The notes: generated by a model from the letters alone, not told the origin. Positions 44,227 to 53,547 are shown, counted from the stretch's first letter. The stretch is 64,000 nucleotides of DNA from Pararheinheimera marina (GCF_042654345.1 NZ_JBHSGB010000002.1:1-64000), one strand, 5' to 3'. Program-made: numbers and translations.

Positions 44227-44326
44227 ATTGGCTATCCACTAAACTTCATTCAGTTGATGTTCAGCAAAAAACAAGCCAAGAGTTAAATCATTGATTTTTA
44301 AGGGATGTAAAGAAGCAGGAAGCAGG

Positions 44327-44349
44327 AAGCGGAAGTGTTACTTCCGCTT
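44327..44349. repeat. Palindromic repeat AAGCGGAAG/CTTCCGCTT (copy 1)
   Basis: A perfect 9-bp inverted repeat with a TGTTA loop lies in the fliS-fliT gap, next to three GCAGGAA-type units (44315-44330). Its 8-bp stem (AGCGGAAG/CTTCCGCT) recurs at 57211-57231 near flgA. Confidence 0.6.
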
Positions 44350-44351
44350 TG

Positions 44352-44378
44352 CGGAACCAGCGCAACGCTGAGGTTCCG
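44352..44378. repeat. Second hairpin in the fliS-fliT gap
   Basis: CGGAACC-AGCG-CAA-CGCT-GA-GGTTCCG forms an 11-bp stem with a two-base bulge, directly after the AAGCGGAAG palindrome. Together they form a double hairpin of about 50 nt; no T run follows on either strand. Confidence 0.55.
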
Positions 44379-44394
44379 TGCGCTTTGCGGTCAC

Positions 44395-44787
44395 TCAGGC
44401 GCGGTGTTGTAACAAGGCCTGCCAGCCCTGCTGCAAGTCGGTCATCACAGTGCGGACATCGGCCAGCTCAGTCAGGCTGTCGCGCAGACTGGCGCGCAGT
44501 AACGCCTGACCACAAAATTGATACAGATTGTGCATATTCACTGCCACTTCGCCACCTTTGTCCTGATCCAGCGACGCGTCCAGACCACCGAGAATTTTCA
44601 GCAGCTTTTCCACGCTGGCGGCTTTTTTGTCGTGGCGTTTGGCCTGGATATGGCCTTCGGTGCGGGCCAGCTCGTCCAGGAAACCATCGAATAACATGCC
44701 GACCAGGCTGTGAATATCAGCGCCTGATGCTTTAACATTGACACTGGTGTGTTGGTAGGCCTGATAACCTGCTGCAAAATCGATCAT
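44395..44787 (-). CDS. fliS: Lateral flagellar export chaperone FliS (LafC)
   Basis: FliS binds the flagellin C-terminus before export. The 130-residue helical protein has the FliS opening (GYQAYQHTSVNVKASGADIHSLVGMLFDGFLDELARTEGHIQAK). The ATG at 44787 is preferred over the frame opening at 44835. It follows fliD by 10 bp. Confidence 0.9.
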   Translation of the reverse strand: MIDFAAGYQAYQHTSVNVKASGADIHSLVGMLFDGFLDELARTEGHIQAKRHDKKAASVEKLLKILGGLDASLDQDKGGEVAVNMHNLYQFCGQALLRASLRDSLTELADVRTVMTDLQQGWQALLQHRA

Positions 44788-44797
44788 AAAAACTCCG

Positions 44798-46087
44798 TTA
44801 ACCAAACTGTGACATCGAACTTTCCAGCTGGGCAATAGTCACCTGCATCTGGGTGAATTGCGCCACATAACGCTGATAGACCTGCTCCATCGAGTAGTCG
44901 TGGCGTTTTTGCCGGGTCGCGACCAGATCGATGCTGCTCTGAATACTTTGTTGTTTACTGCTCAGCAATCCCGACCTTTTGGTATAGGGCTCTAAGCGGC
45001 TTTGCATCTGGCCAAATAAACCGTCTTCAGCCACCAGCATCTGCTCTATTTGCAATGGGTCTTGCTCCAGCGCCTCACTGAACTTCTCACTGTCGAGTGT
45101 CAGCACACCGTTGCGATCAAACTCCAGGCCAATGCTGGTTAAAGAACGGCCCTGGAACATTTGCTGAAAACTGCCGCGCATCTGGTTGCTGATGCTGCGC
45201 GCCATACTGTCAGACTTCAGTGAACTATCCGAGCTGATTTGCTTCATCATGCTGTTGTAGCTGTCAACAAACTTCTGCAGTTTTTCCTGCACCGCAGTGC
45301 TGTCCTGCGAAATGCTGATTTGCAATGGGGTGTCACCGGCCTGCTGAGCCTTTTTCAGCTCAATGGTCACGCCACTGATCACATATTCCAGAGTGTTGGT
45401 TGTTGAGGTTAGGCTGATGGCATTGTCTGAACCGATACGGAACACAGCGTCCTGCGCTGATTTTAGGGTGGTCGCCCCGGCCACTGCACCGGCGATATCC
45501 GCGCCTGAACTGTCGGCACCCGGCACAAAATTCATGCTAATGGTGTTCGCCGCACCACTTTCTTCACTGGTCAGTACCAGATAAGCCTGGCCATTGCTGC
45601 GCATCACTGTGGCCAGCACACCGCTGTTGTCGGCCGCTTTATTAATGGCGGTGGCGAGATCGCTTAGTTTGGCTCCGGCCGGCAAAGTAGACAGGTCCAC
45701 CGCAAAACTTTCACCTGCCACCGTCAGTTCAAACTGGCCGTCTGTTGGCAGGGTTTCAGTGCTGCCAAAGGCCAACGACAACTGATGCTGCTGCGCCAGT
45801 TTTTCAACAAAAATCTCGTAGTTGCCGGAGGCGGCGGTGCCATCGACCGACAAGGTTAAAGCCGTTTCGTCGCTGACAGTGCCGCTATTGCTCAGCAGCT
45901 CTTTGTCTTTAACAAAACTGGTAAATAAGTCATTCAGACTGGTGAGGCTGGTTTGCAGTTTGGTATAGGAACTCAGCAAATTGGTAAAGCGTGTTTGTTG
46001 TGCTTTGAGCACTTCATCTTTGCCTGCACGTTCTATTTGCGTGTATTGCGACGCCAGGGTTGCCGGGTCAATGCTGGAGAATGCCAT
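44798..46087 (-). CDS. fliD: Lateral flagellar cap protein FliD (LafB)
   Basis: FliD caps the filament and guides flagellin assembly. The 429-residue protein has the FliD N-domain (IDPATLASQYTQIERAG), a beta-rich variable middle, and the FliD C-domain (FQQMFQGRSLTSIGLEFDRNGVLTLDSEKFSEAL, residues about 300-335) with a coiled C-terminus. It lies 90 bp from lafA behind a terminator. Confidence 0.93.
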   Translation of the reverse strand: MAFSSIDPATLASQYTQIERAGKDEVLKAQQTRFTNLLSSYTKLQTSLTSLNDLFTSFVKDKELLSNSGTVSDETALTLSVDGTAASGNYEIFVEKLAQQHQLSLAFGSTETLPTDGQFELTVAGESFAVDLSTLPAGAKLSDLATAINKAADNSGVLATVMRSNGQAYLVLTSEESGAANTISMNFVPGADSSGADIAGAVAGATTLKSAQDAVFRIGSDNAISLTSTTNTLEYVISGVTIELKKAQQAGDTPLQISISQDSTAVQEKLQKFVDSYNSMMKQISSDSSLKSDSMARSISNQMRGSFQQMFQGRSLTSIGLEFDRNGVLTLDSEKFSEALEQDPLQIEQMLVAEDGLFGQMQSRLEPYTKRSGLLSSKQQSIQSSIDLVATRQKRHDYSMEQVYQRYVAQFTQMQVTIAQLESSMSQFG

Positions 46088-46112
46088 AACTTACCTCTGT
46101 GACCATCTCTGA

Positions 46113-46146
46113 ATAAAATGCCCCCAGCGCGTCGAGCCACTGGGGG
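46113..46146 (-). terminator. Intrinsic terminator of lafA
   Basis: On the minus strand CCCCCAG / CTGGGGG with a 12-nt loop is followed by CATTTTATT. It lies 30 bp past the flagellin stop and before fliD. Confidence 0.65.
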
Positions 46147-46177
46147 ACGGGTTGGAGAGTCCGTTCTCCGGGCTCGA

Positions 46178-47014
46178 TTAACGTAACAGCTGGCTCACCA
46201 TCTGAGTCGTGGTGTTGGCTGTGCTCAGTACAGAGATACCTGAGTTCAGCAACAGTTGCTGTTTCGTCATGTTAGAAGTTTCTTTGGCAAAGTCGGCATC
46301 CATCAGCTGGTCACGGGCATCGCCAGTGTTTTCTGTCATGTTAGACAGGTTGTTGATGGTGTGGTCCAGACGGTTCATTGACGCACCCAGCGAAGAACGG
46401 GCAGCACCGATTTCAGTCAGTAATGTATCCAGAGTACCGATTGCAGTGCTGGAGTTTGCCTGAGTAGTCAGGTCGCCTGGCGCGCCAACTGCAGTCGTTA
46501 CTGCAGTGATCTGGGCAGAAATATCTACGCTTAAAGTTTCAGCAGCTGAAGCACCGATTTGGAAGGTTACAGCAGCAGAGAATTTGCCACCAGCGCCTAA
46601 CAGGTTAGTGCCAGCACCGAAAGTTGTGTTGTCCAGAATGTTGTCCAGCTCAGAAGCCAGAGCAGTGTATTCACTGTTTAATGCAGTGTATTCAGTCGCG
46701 CTGTTAGTTCCGTTGGCACCTTGAGTGGCCAGTTCTTTCATACGGAACACGATGTTGGTCATCTCATCGAAAGCGCCTTCAGCTGATTTCAGCATAGAGT
46801 TGGCATTGTTCGCGTTGTTGATGGCAGTTTCCTGACCAACCAGCTGAGCACTCAGACGGCTGGCAATTTGTAAGCCGGCAGCGTCGTCTTTTGCTGAGTT
46901 GATGCGGAAGCCGCTACCTAAACGTTCCAGGGCTACACCCAGGCTGTCGTTTGAACGGTTTAACTGGTTACGGATTGAAGTAGCCGCTGAGTTCGATTGA
47001 ATTGATAAAGCCAT
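46178..47014 (-). CDS. lafA: Lateral flagellin LafA
   Basis: LafA is the filament subunit. The 278-residue protein has the conserved D0/D1 N-terminus (NSAATSIRNQLNRSNDSLGVALERLGSGFRINSAKDDAAGLQIASRL) and C-terminus (MTKQQLLLNSGISVLSTANTTTQMVSQLLR), with a short Ala/Thr-rich variable centre. This makes it a compact flagellin, as usual for lateral filaments. It is a single gene with its own terminator. The 240-bp upstream region is AT-rich; I could not identify a convincing sigma-28 promoter there. Confidence 0.97.
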   Translation of the reverse strand: MALSIQSNSAATSIRNQLNRSNDSLGVALERLGSGFRINSAKDDAAGLQIASRLSAQLVGQETAINNANNANSMLKSAEGAFDEMTNIVFRMKELATQGANGTNSATEYTALNSEYTALASELDNILDNTTFGAGTNLLGAGGKFSAAVTFQIGASAAETLSVDISAQITAVTTAVGAPGDLTTQANSSTAIGTLDTLLTEIGAARSSLGASMNRLDHTINNLSNMTENTGDARDQLMDADFAKETSNMTKQQLLLNSGISVLSTANTTTQMVSQLLR

Positions 47015-47176
47015 GTTGGTTGCTCCTATGCACTATGGTCATAAATAAAAAGCGACGACCCAACTGCAGAACTGAAATTTTTTTCTGAAAATTTTTAATT
47101 TTTTGGGTGTTTTTTATGGAGACCCCAGCGCCGGAAAATGCTCCTGCCATTTCGGCGTACCGTACATCCTGTACAT

Positions 47177-47203
47177 AAAAAAGCTGCCTCCGGGAGGAGG
47201 CAG
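47177..47203 (-). terminator. Intrinsic terminator of the flgB-flgL operon
   Basis: On the minus strand CTGCCTCC / GGAGGCAG, 8 bp with a 4-nt loop, is followed by C and six T. It lies 53 bp past the coiled-coil gene that ends the flg series and before lafA. Confidence 0.88.
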
Positions 47204-47255
47204 AAACTACAACAGGATAGAACGACGTCTTCCAAGGAAGTTGCGGGAACTCGCC

Positions 47256-48254
47256 TTAGCCAGCTAAGGCAAATTCCACTAAAGAACGGGTGATCTGGCC
47301 TTGCGATAAAATCGCCGGGACAGTCGCTGCAGCACCGGTTTGCATCTGCAGCTTCAATTCAGCGCTGGTCTGTAACGCTTGCTCTGCCATTTGTGTTGAA
47401 TCGGCTTGCTGCAGCGCATTGAGCTTATTCAGGAGGATCTGACGCTCTGCCTGCACCTGGCGCATCAGCCCCTGCAGTTTTTGTTGCACCTGAGCCAGTT
47501 CAGCCTGATAGGCCTGCTGGTTGTCCAGTTGCCTGGCCTGGTCCGCCAATAAGGTCAACGGATTCTTGGCCGCCTGCAATTTCAGCTGAATTGGGTTACC
47601 GGCCGCCAGCCGCACACCTTCCCCTTGCACCTGCCAGGCTTGCTGCAATAAGGCCGGTTGTTTCTGGCTGCTGAACACCAGCGTCTGAGCCTGAGCTTTC
47701 ACTTCAATACCCGCATCAGCAAACACTTGTTGAATTTGCTGCAGACTGGTCTCAGCAGACTGGCCCGCGGCAAAACTCAGTTGCAACAGCTGGCCATTGC
47801 CCAGCTGCACTTTGACGGTTTCAGCGACAGGACGCGGGCTTAATAAATCGATTTTCTGATGCAACTGCCATTGCTGCTGACTTGCTTGTGCTGAAGCCAG
47901 CTGTAACTCAGGCTTTAAGGCCGAATTTTTCTGCTTCAGCTGCTGCTCCAGTTGTTGCAGTTGCTGACTCAGTTGCTGTTTCTGTGCTGAGCTTTGCGGC
48001 TGATCGAGCTGACGCCGTAACTGCTCCAGTTGCTGATAAAGCTGGCGCAGTTGCTGCTCTGCCTGCTGGTTCTTTGCCAGCTGCTGCGCTACGTCCGCTT
48101 TGACGCTCCACTGGCCCAGAGTACTCAGCTGACGCTGCAGCACTGAGCTGCCTTGGCTCTCTGTGCCTGACTGCGCAGACACAGCCACCGAAGGCTTGCT
48201 TTCAGTGCGTTGTATCTGTTGGGTCTGGCCGGATTTCAGGCGGTCGATCAGCAT
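47256..48254 (-). CDS. Unknown Gln-rich coiled-coil protein between flgL and lafA
   Basis: The 332-residue protein opens with a Ser/Gln-rich, disordered segment. It continues as a coiled coil of Gln/Leu repeats (residues about 55-115). A beta-rich domain follows (TVKVQLGNGQLLQLSFAAG...AGIEVKAQAQTLVFSS, residues about 147-200), which faintly recalls flagellin-IN-type strands. It ends in another coiled coil. It lies 10 bp past flgL and before the operon terminator, so it is expressed with hook-associated proteins. No function can be assigned; an assembly chaperone or a secreted filament-associated protein are possible. Confidence 0.65.
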   Translation of the reverse strand: MLIDRLKSGQTQQIQRTESKPSVAVSAQSGTESQGSSVLQRQLSTLGQWSVKADVAQQLAKNQQAEQQLRQLYQQLEQLRRQLDQPQSSAQKQQLSQQLQQLEQQLKQKNSALKPELQLASAQASQQQWQLHQKIDLLSPRPVAETVKVQLGNGQLLQLSFAAGQSAETSLQQIQQVFADAGIEVKAQAQTLVFSSQKQPALLQQAWQVQGEGVRLAAGNPIQLKLQAAKNPLTLLADQARQLDNQQAYQAELAQVQQKLQGLMRQVQAERQILLNKLNALQQADSTQMAEQALQTSAELKLQMQTGAAATVPAILSQGQITRSLVEFALAG

Positions 48255-48263
48255 AGGTCAGCC

Positions 48264-49160
48264 TCAGAGCAAATTGAACAGACTCAGTTGCGACACTGAG
48301 CTGTACACCTTTAACGTGGACTCATAAGAAGCCAGCGCATTGTTCATATCGATATAGGCCGACGGGTAATGCACGGCATTGATGTCGTCACGCAGGTTTT
48401 CGGTAAACTGGGCAATATCCACATTGGTGTTTTTCAGTTCATCCAGCGAGCTGACGGTGCCACCAATCTGAGTCAGCGCGGCAGTGGTACGGCCTAACAT
48501 CGCTTCCAGTTCATCCAGCATCTGACGGGATTCAGTACCAGCACCTGTGGCCGGAGGGGCCTGCAGCAAGGCAATATAATCTTGTAATTGGTTGATAAAG
48601 CCGGCACCTGGTGCCAGCTGCGCGCCGGTAATGTTCGAGTTCACCAGGGTTTCAGCGGACACTGCGACTTTGCGCACCTGGGCGTCGCCTTGGTAGATAT
48701 ACTGTCCGGCGGCATCCTTTACAAAAGGCTGCAGATCAATTTCGCTGCCGGCAAACAGATAATTGCCTTCGCCGTCACGGGCATTCAGCAGGTCGACAAT
48801 GCCTGGCAACAAGACTTCAAGCTCATTCGCCATCGCATTCAGTTCGTCGTTACCATAAGAGCCGTCTGCCGCTGCAGTCGCCAAAGACTGCACTGAGTAC
48901 AATAAGTTATTGATGCTGCTGAGCTGAGTTTCCTGCTGGCTCAGGGTGTAGGTGGCCTGCTGCATATTTTTACCGTACTGCTCCAGTGTGGTCAGCTCGG
49001 AATTTAGCCGCAAGGTCAGCACGCTGCCCAGTGGGTCGTCTGATGGTTTGGTAATACGTTCGTTAGTCGCCATTTGCACCGACAGTTTGCTGTATTTGTC
49101 GCTGCTGATCTGAATATTACGAATAGCGGTCTGGTAAAACTGATCGGAACTCACACGCAT
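48264..49160 (-). CDS. flgL: Lateral hook-filament junction protein FlgL
   Basis: FlgL joins the hook to the filament. The 298-residue protein has the flagellin-like N-domain (QFYQTAIRNIQISSDKYSKLSVQMATNERITKPSDDPLG) and the HAP3 C-terminal domain (DMNNALASYESTLKVYSSVSQLSLFNLL). It follows flgK by 13 bp. Confidence 0.93.
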   Translation of the reverse strand: MRVSSDQFYQTAIRNIQISSDKYSKLSVQMATNERITKPSDDPLGSVLTLRLNSELTTLEQYGKNMQQATYTLSQQETQLSSINNLLYSVQSLATAAADGSYGNDELNAMANELEVLLPGIVDLLNARDGEGNYLFAGSEIDLQPFVKDAAGQYIYQGDAQVRKVAVSAETLVNSNITGAQLAPGAGFINQLQDYIALLQAPPATGAGTESRQMLDELEAMLGRTTAALTQIGGTVSSLDELKNTNVDIAQFTENLRDDINAVHYPSAYIDMNNALASYESTLKVYSSVSQLSLFNLL

Positions 49161-49173
49161 CTTAGTCGCCTCC

Positions 49174-50508
49174 TCAGAACATGGTCATCAGGGTGTCAAA
49201 CATCTGACCCGCTGTGCTGACGACTTTGGCGTTGGCCTGGTACAACTGCTGGTAGTACATCAGGTTAGCAGCCTCTTCGTCCCGGTTGACCCCGCTGATA
49301 CTGCTGCGGGCGGTAATGGCTTTGTCATTCAGCACACCTGCTGTAGCCGCACTGGCCTGCACCTGCTTGCTTTGAATCGCCAGTTTGCCGATCAGGCTGT
49401 CGTAGCCGGCGCCCACGCCCTGAATTGACTGCACCAGATTGACCAGGTTACCGTTATCACCTTTGCCACCGGACGGGATCCAGTTGCCACTGCCATCGTC
49501 GACCCGGCCACGGAAGGCCAGCATGTCTGTGGTCATCGCTGTATTGACCTGCACAGTGCCCAACGGGTCCGCCGCGTTATAAACAAACAGCGGTTCACCC
49601 GGGCTGCCATTTAAATCAAAACCTTCTGATAGCGCCGTATTCACTTTGTCAGCAATGGTACTGACTAAGCTGCCCAATTCAGCGCGGGCCGGGTCCAGCA
49701 CTTCGGATTTAACCCGCAACAAGCCACCCAAACTGCCCCCGGCCGACCCTGAAAGTGGAAATTCCTGGCTGTTAAACTTCACAGTGACTGTACTGCCGGC
49801 TACGGTCAGCTGCGACGCCGTACCTGACATTACCAGCGGTGCACCGTTCAGCGCGGACACTGTGACGCTGCCGTCATCGGCCCGTAACACATCCACCTGC
49901 AGATAACCGGACAGCGTCTGCAGCGTCTGCTCCTGGGTATCCAGCAACACCGAGGTGTCGCGCCCCAACGCTGCTTCTTTACTGATTTTCTGATTCAGCG
50001 CAGCCAGGTCAGCCAGGGTTGAATTAATATTTTCGCCGACGGCTTTCAGTTCAAACTCCAGCTTGGTGATCTGGCCAGTCATGGCGCCATCCAGCTGCTG
50101 TAAGTCCTGCACCATAGCTTCGGCGGACGATAAGACTTGCTGACGATAGGCGGCTGATTCTGGCTGCACTAAAGCGGCGTTAAAGGACGAATTCAGCTCG
50201 GCCAAGGCGTCATTCAGGTTTAGTGAGTCGGTGCCCAGCACCTCTTCCAGATAACCCAGATAATCCTGGTAACTGTTGTAGTAATTCAGATCGGATTCGG
50301 TGCGCCAGACGTCCGCATTTAAAAATTCATCGACGACCCGTTCGATTTTGGTCACTTTGACGCCGTTTTGTGAACCATCAGCGGTCTGTAACACCACAGT
50401 CTGCCGGCTGTAGCCTTTCACCGCCGCATTGGCGACATTCTGGCTGACCGTGTTCAGCGCCGCAGAGGACGCATTCAGACCAGAAATGGCGTTCGATAAC
50501 ATACTCAT
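49174..50508 (-). CDS. flgK: Lateral hook-filament junction protein FlgK
   Basis: The 444-residue HAP1 protein has the rod-like N-domain (NAISGLNASSAALNTVSQNVANAAVKGYSRQ) and a C-domain ending LYQANAKVVSTAGQMFDTLMTMF. It overlaps flgJ by 4 bp. Confidence 0.94.
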   Translation of the reverse strand: MSMLSNAISGLNASSAALNTVSQNVANAAVKGYSRQTVVLQTADGSQNGVKVTKIERVVDEFLNADVWRTESDLNYYNSYQDYLGYLEEVLGTDSLNLNDALAELNSSFNAALVQPESAAYRQQVLSSAEAMVQDLQQLDGAMTGQITKLEFELKAVGENINSTLADLAALNQKISKEAALGRDTSVLLDTQEQTLQTLSGYLQVDVLRADDGSVTVSALNGAPLVMSGTASQLTVAGSTVTVKFNSQEFPLSGSAGGSLGGLLRVKSEVLDPARAELGSLVSTIADKVNTALSEGFDLNGSPGEPLFVYNAADPLGTVQVNTAMTTDMLAFRGRVDDGSGNWIPSGGKGDNGNLVNLVQSIQGVGAGYDSLIGKLAIQSKQVQASAATAGVLNDKAITARSSISGVNRDEEAANLMYYQQLYQANAKVVSTAGQMFDTLMTMF

Positions 50509-50945
50509 GAATCACCCTGACGCTTTGGGGTCAGTAGCGGCTGTTGTAGGGCCGGTACTGAAAATTGCTGATACAGATCATCAGCGACGGGTTCAGCCTC
50601 AGACTTTAATTTATTTTCTGTCTGCTGGCTGACCATCGGCTCTAACTGTCGCACTATTTGCTCAGCTAACCCCAGCTGACTGCGGCCAGCCATGGTTTGC
50701 GCCAGCTGCGTGTCGTGCATATCACGGAACAGCTGGGAGGACGAGCTGGAGAACATGCCGTCTTCACCACTGACCGCCTCATTGGCGGCCCGCATGTTTT
50801 TCAGAACCAGCTGTAAAAACAAAGCTTCAAACTGTTCAGCACTTTGTTGCAAGGCTTCGGTCTCCGACAATTTGGCCGGTTGAATACGTTGAATTTGCGG
50901 GTCAAACGCCAGTCCCTGCGCCCGATGTAATTGCACTTTATCCAT
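50505..50945 (-). CDS. flgJ: Lateral FlgJ, rod-binding domain only
   Basis: FlgJ caps the rod during assembly. The 146-residue protein holds only the rod-binding domain (AEQFEALFLQLVLKNMRAANEAV, then FSSSSSQLFRDMHDTQLAQTMAG). The muramidase domain of the usual 300-residue form is missing. Penetration of the cell wall must then use another lytic enzyme. Other lateral systems also carry short FlgJ forms. Confidence 0.9.
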   Translation of the reverse strand: MDKVQLHRAQGLAFDPQIQRIQPAKLSETEALQQSAEQFEALFLQLVLKNMRAANEAVSGEDGMFSSSSSQLFRDMHDTQLAQTMAGRSQLGLAEQIVRQLEPMVSQQTENKLKSEAEPVADDLYQQFSVPALQQPLLTPKRQGDS

Positions 50946-52048
50946 TAGATCACCACCAGGTCGGCATCCAGCGCACCGGCTTTATCCAGCGCCAGCAAAA
51001 TTGACATCAGTTCAGTAGGGGTCGCGCCCAGGCTGTTGACCGCCTGCACAATGGTGTCAAGCGAGGTGCCTTCCGGTAACAAAATCATATTGGCATTCTG
51101 CTGGGTCACATCGACGCCACTGTTCTGCACAGGCACGGTTTCACCCTGACTGAATGGCAGTGGCTGCACTGCGCCCTGCTGCTCCGTAATGGTGATGGTC
51201 AGGCTGCCATGACTGACCGCGGCGCGTTTCACCCGCACCACGTCGTTGATCACCACAGTACCGGTGCGGCTGTTAAACACCACCCGCGGCCGCTGCGAAC
51301 CTTCTTCCACGGTTAAATCCTGCAGCATCGCCATAAAAGTGGTGCGGTTGTCCGCATCCAGTGGCGCACTGACCACCAGCTTGCTCCAGTTTTCGGCGCG
51401 GGCCACTGCAGGCCCGAAGGTGTTGTTAATGGCAGTCACTACATTGCGGGCCGTTTTGTAATTCGGCTTTTTCAGATGCAGCACTAAGTCCGGCGATTGC
51501 TGCAGTGTCTCGACGCTGCGTTCGATAATGGCGCCAGCGGGGATCACCCCGGCGGTGGGCACGTTCACTGTCACTGAGCTGCCGTTTTGGCCTTCGGCTT
51601 TAATGCCACCCACCACCAGGTTGCCTTGCGCCAGCGCATAGACTTTACCGTCGACACCCCGTAATGGCGTCAGCATCAGGCTGCCACCATGCAGGCTCTT
51701 CGCGTCACCTAAAGAGGTGACAGTGACGTCAATGGCCTGACCTGCGCCCGCCATCGGCGGTAAGGTGGCCTGGATGGCCACCGCAGCGACGTTTTTTGAT
51801 TTTGGTAAGTTGGCTTCATCCAGCTGCACGCCAAACTGCTTGAGCATATTGTTCAGCGACTGGGCGGCAAACTTGACCTGCGCTTTGTCGCCGGACCCCG
51901 GCAAACCCACCACCAGGCCATAACCCACCAACTGGTTATCCCGCACGCCCTGAATATCGACGATATCCAGCAAAGGCCGGGTTCCAGCCATTACCAGCGT
52001 ACTGCTACAGCAGGCCACAAGACTGAACAACAGCGGTAACAAACGCAT
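50945..52048 (-). CDS. flgI: Lateral flagellar P-ring protein FlgI
   Basis: FlgI builds the peptidoglycan bushing. The 367-residue precursor has a signal peptide (MRLLPLLFSLVACCSSTLVMA). P-ring motifs are present (DIQGVRDNQLVGYGLVVGLPGSGDK; PNYKTARNVVTAINNTFGP). The ATG at 52048 with GGAG is chosen over the frame to 52102, which overlaps flgH. Confidence 0.94.
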   Translation of the reverse strand: MRLLPLLFSLVACCSSTLVMAGTRPLLDIVDIQGVRDNQLVGYGLVVGLPGSGDKAQVKFAAQSLNNMLKQFGVQLDEANLPKSKNVAAVAIQATLPPMAGAGQAIDVTVTSLGDAKSLHGGSLMLTPLRGVDGKVYALAQGNLVVGGIKAEGQNGSSVTVNVPTAGVIPAGAIIERSVETLQQSPDLVLHLKKPNYKTARNVVTAINNTFGPAVARAENWSKLVVSAPLDADNRTTFMAMLQDLTVEEGSQRPRVVFNSRTGTVVINDVVRVKRAAVSHGSLTITITEQQGAVQPLPFSQGETVPVQNSGVDVTQQNANMILLPEGTSLDTIVQAVNSLGATPTELMSILLALDKAGALDADLVVI

Positions 52049-52059
52049 AAGCCGCTCCG

Positions 52060-52728
52060 TTAAAATAAGTTCAGATAAGAAGAAAACAGCGTCGTCAGCC
52101 AACCTGGCTCGGCGGCATCAGCCAGCGTGCCTTTACCTGCATAGGTAATGCGGGCGTCGGCAATACGCTGTGACGACACGCGGTTGGTGACATCGATGTC
52201 TTCCGGCCGCACTATGCCCTGCAAACGGATGTATTCGTCGCCCTGGTTCAGCCGGATCCATTTTTCGCCACGAATGGCCAGCGCGCCGTTTGACAGCACT
52301 TCGGTCACCCGCACCGTAATGGCGCCTTGCAGGAAATTCTGCTGACTGGCACTGCTTTCGCCGCTGTAACTCTGGCCTGCTTCAAACTGGCCGCGGTACT
52401 TGGACATGTCTCTGTTGCCCAATAAAGGCACAGAGCCACCGATATCGGTGCTGCGGTCCAGCTGACTGTCGGCACTTTTACTGGACTGCGTGCGCTCATT
52501 CAGCGACACCGTCAGGATGTCGCCAACCCGGTAGGCTCTTTTGTCTTCAAACAAGGTGAACATATAGCTGTCGGAATACAGGCTGCCATCGGTCACCACA
52601 CTTTGTTCTGTGCTGCCCATTTGCACCGGCTTTTCGCGCTGCCAGTCTGCTTCGTCAGCCAGCGGGCTGTCCGGTTTGCTGGCACAGCCGGTCAGCAACA
52701 ACAGGACGAGCAGGATCAGAGGCCACAT
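52060..52728 (-). CDS. flgH: Lateral flagellar L-ring lipoprotein FlgH
   Basis: FlgH forms the outer membrane ring. The 222-residue protein has a lipobox (LLLTGCAS, Cys near residue 15), SDSYMFTLFEDKRAYRVGDILTVSL and the conserved beta-rich end. The ATG at 52728 has a GGGAG site at proper spacing; GTG codons at 52734 and 52731 are less likely. Confidence 0.93.
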   Translation of the reverse strand: MWPLILLVLLLLTGCASKPDSPLADEADWQREKPVQMGSTEQSVVTDGSLYSDSYMFTLFEDKRAYRVGDILTVSLNERTQSSKSADSQLDRSTDIGGSVPLLGNRDMSKYRGQFEAGQSYSGESSASQQNFLQGAITVRVTEVLSNGALAIRGEKWIRLNQGDEYIRLQGIVRPEDIDVTNRVSSQRIADARITYAGKGTLADAAEPGWLTTLFSSYLNLF

Positions 52729-52741
52729 CACCACACTCCCG

Positions 52742-53527
52742 TTACATGCTCTGGCTGATGTAATTCAGCATATCGTCGGCCGCGCTGACCACTTTGGCGT
52801 TCATTTCATAAGCGCGCTGAACAGCGATCATATTGACCATTTCGTCCACCACACTGACGTTGGAACCTTCCAGCGTGCCTTGCTGCAACTGACCAAAGGA
52901 CTCTTCGCCCGGAATGCCTTCCAGCGCTTCGCCTGAACCGGCAGTAGCGCGGTACAGGTTACCGCCCAGCGCTTCCAGACCGGCTGGGTTGACGAAGTTC
53001 ACCGTCAGGATCTGCCCGAGTTCCACCAGTTCTTCCTGGCCAGGCACCTGGGCTGTGACTATGCCGTCGCGACCCACGGTAATTTTGGTGGCTTCTGGCG
53101 GCACGTTAATATTCTGCGCCAGCGGCAGGCCGTTGCCATTGGTGATCAGCCCGTCAGAATTCAGGTGGAACTGACCGTTACGCGAATACAGCAATTCGCC
53201 GTCCGGGCTTTCTACCTGGAAAAAGCCCTGGCCGCCAATCGCCAGATCCAGCTGATTGCCAGTGGTTTCGAAACTGCCTTCAGTGAAAATTTTCTGAGTA
53301 CCGTTCACCCGCACGCCAGTACCAAGCTGAATACCGGCTGGAACCTGGTTCAGTTCATCGGCCTGGGTACCCGGCTGACGCTGTACCTGGTAAAACAAAT
53401 CTTCAAACACCACCCGGTCTTTCTTAAAACCAACTGTATTGACGTTCGCCAGGTTGTTCGAAATGGTGGTCATCCGCATGTCCTGGGCTGCCAGACCGGT
53501 TTTACTGACCCATAACGCTGAATTCAT
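52742..53527 (-). CDS. flgG: Lateral distal rod protein FlgG
   Basis: The 261-residue protein has the rod motif NNLANVNTVGFKKDR near residue 28 and the family C-terminus (EGSNVSVVDEMVNMIAVQRAYEMNAKVVSAADDMLNYISQSM). The length equals the typical FlgG (260). Confidence 0.95.
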   Translation of the reverse strand: MNSALWVSKTGLAAQDMRMTTISNNLANVNTVGFKKDRVVFEDLFYQVQRQPGTQADELNQVPAGIQLGTGVRVNGTQKIFTEGSFETTGNQLDLAIGGQGFFQVESPDGELLYSRNGQFHLNSDGLITNGNGLPLAQNINVPPEATKITVGRDGIVTAQVPGQEELVELGQILTVNFVNPAGLEALGGNLYRATAGSGEALEGIPGEESFGQLQQGTLEGSNVSVVDEMVNMIAVQRAYEMNAKVVSAADDMLNYISQSM

Positions 53528-53547
53528 GCTGTGTTCCTCTGCTGGCC

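Noticed and set aside
44296..44345. CsrA-binding leader formed by GGA-rich units in the fliS-fliT gap
   Set aside because: The GGA-rich sense lies on the plus strand, opposite to the flagellar transcript, and no plus-strand promoter or terminator was seen.
47015..47176. Sigma-28 promoter of lafA
   Set aside because: A sigma-28 promoter is expected here, but no convincing TAAA-N15-GCCGATAA match was visible, so none is annotated.
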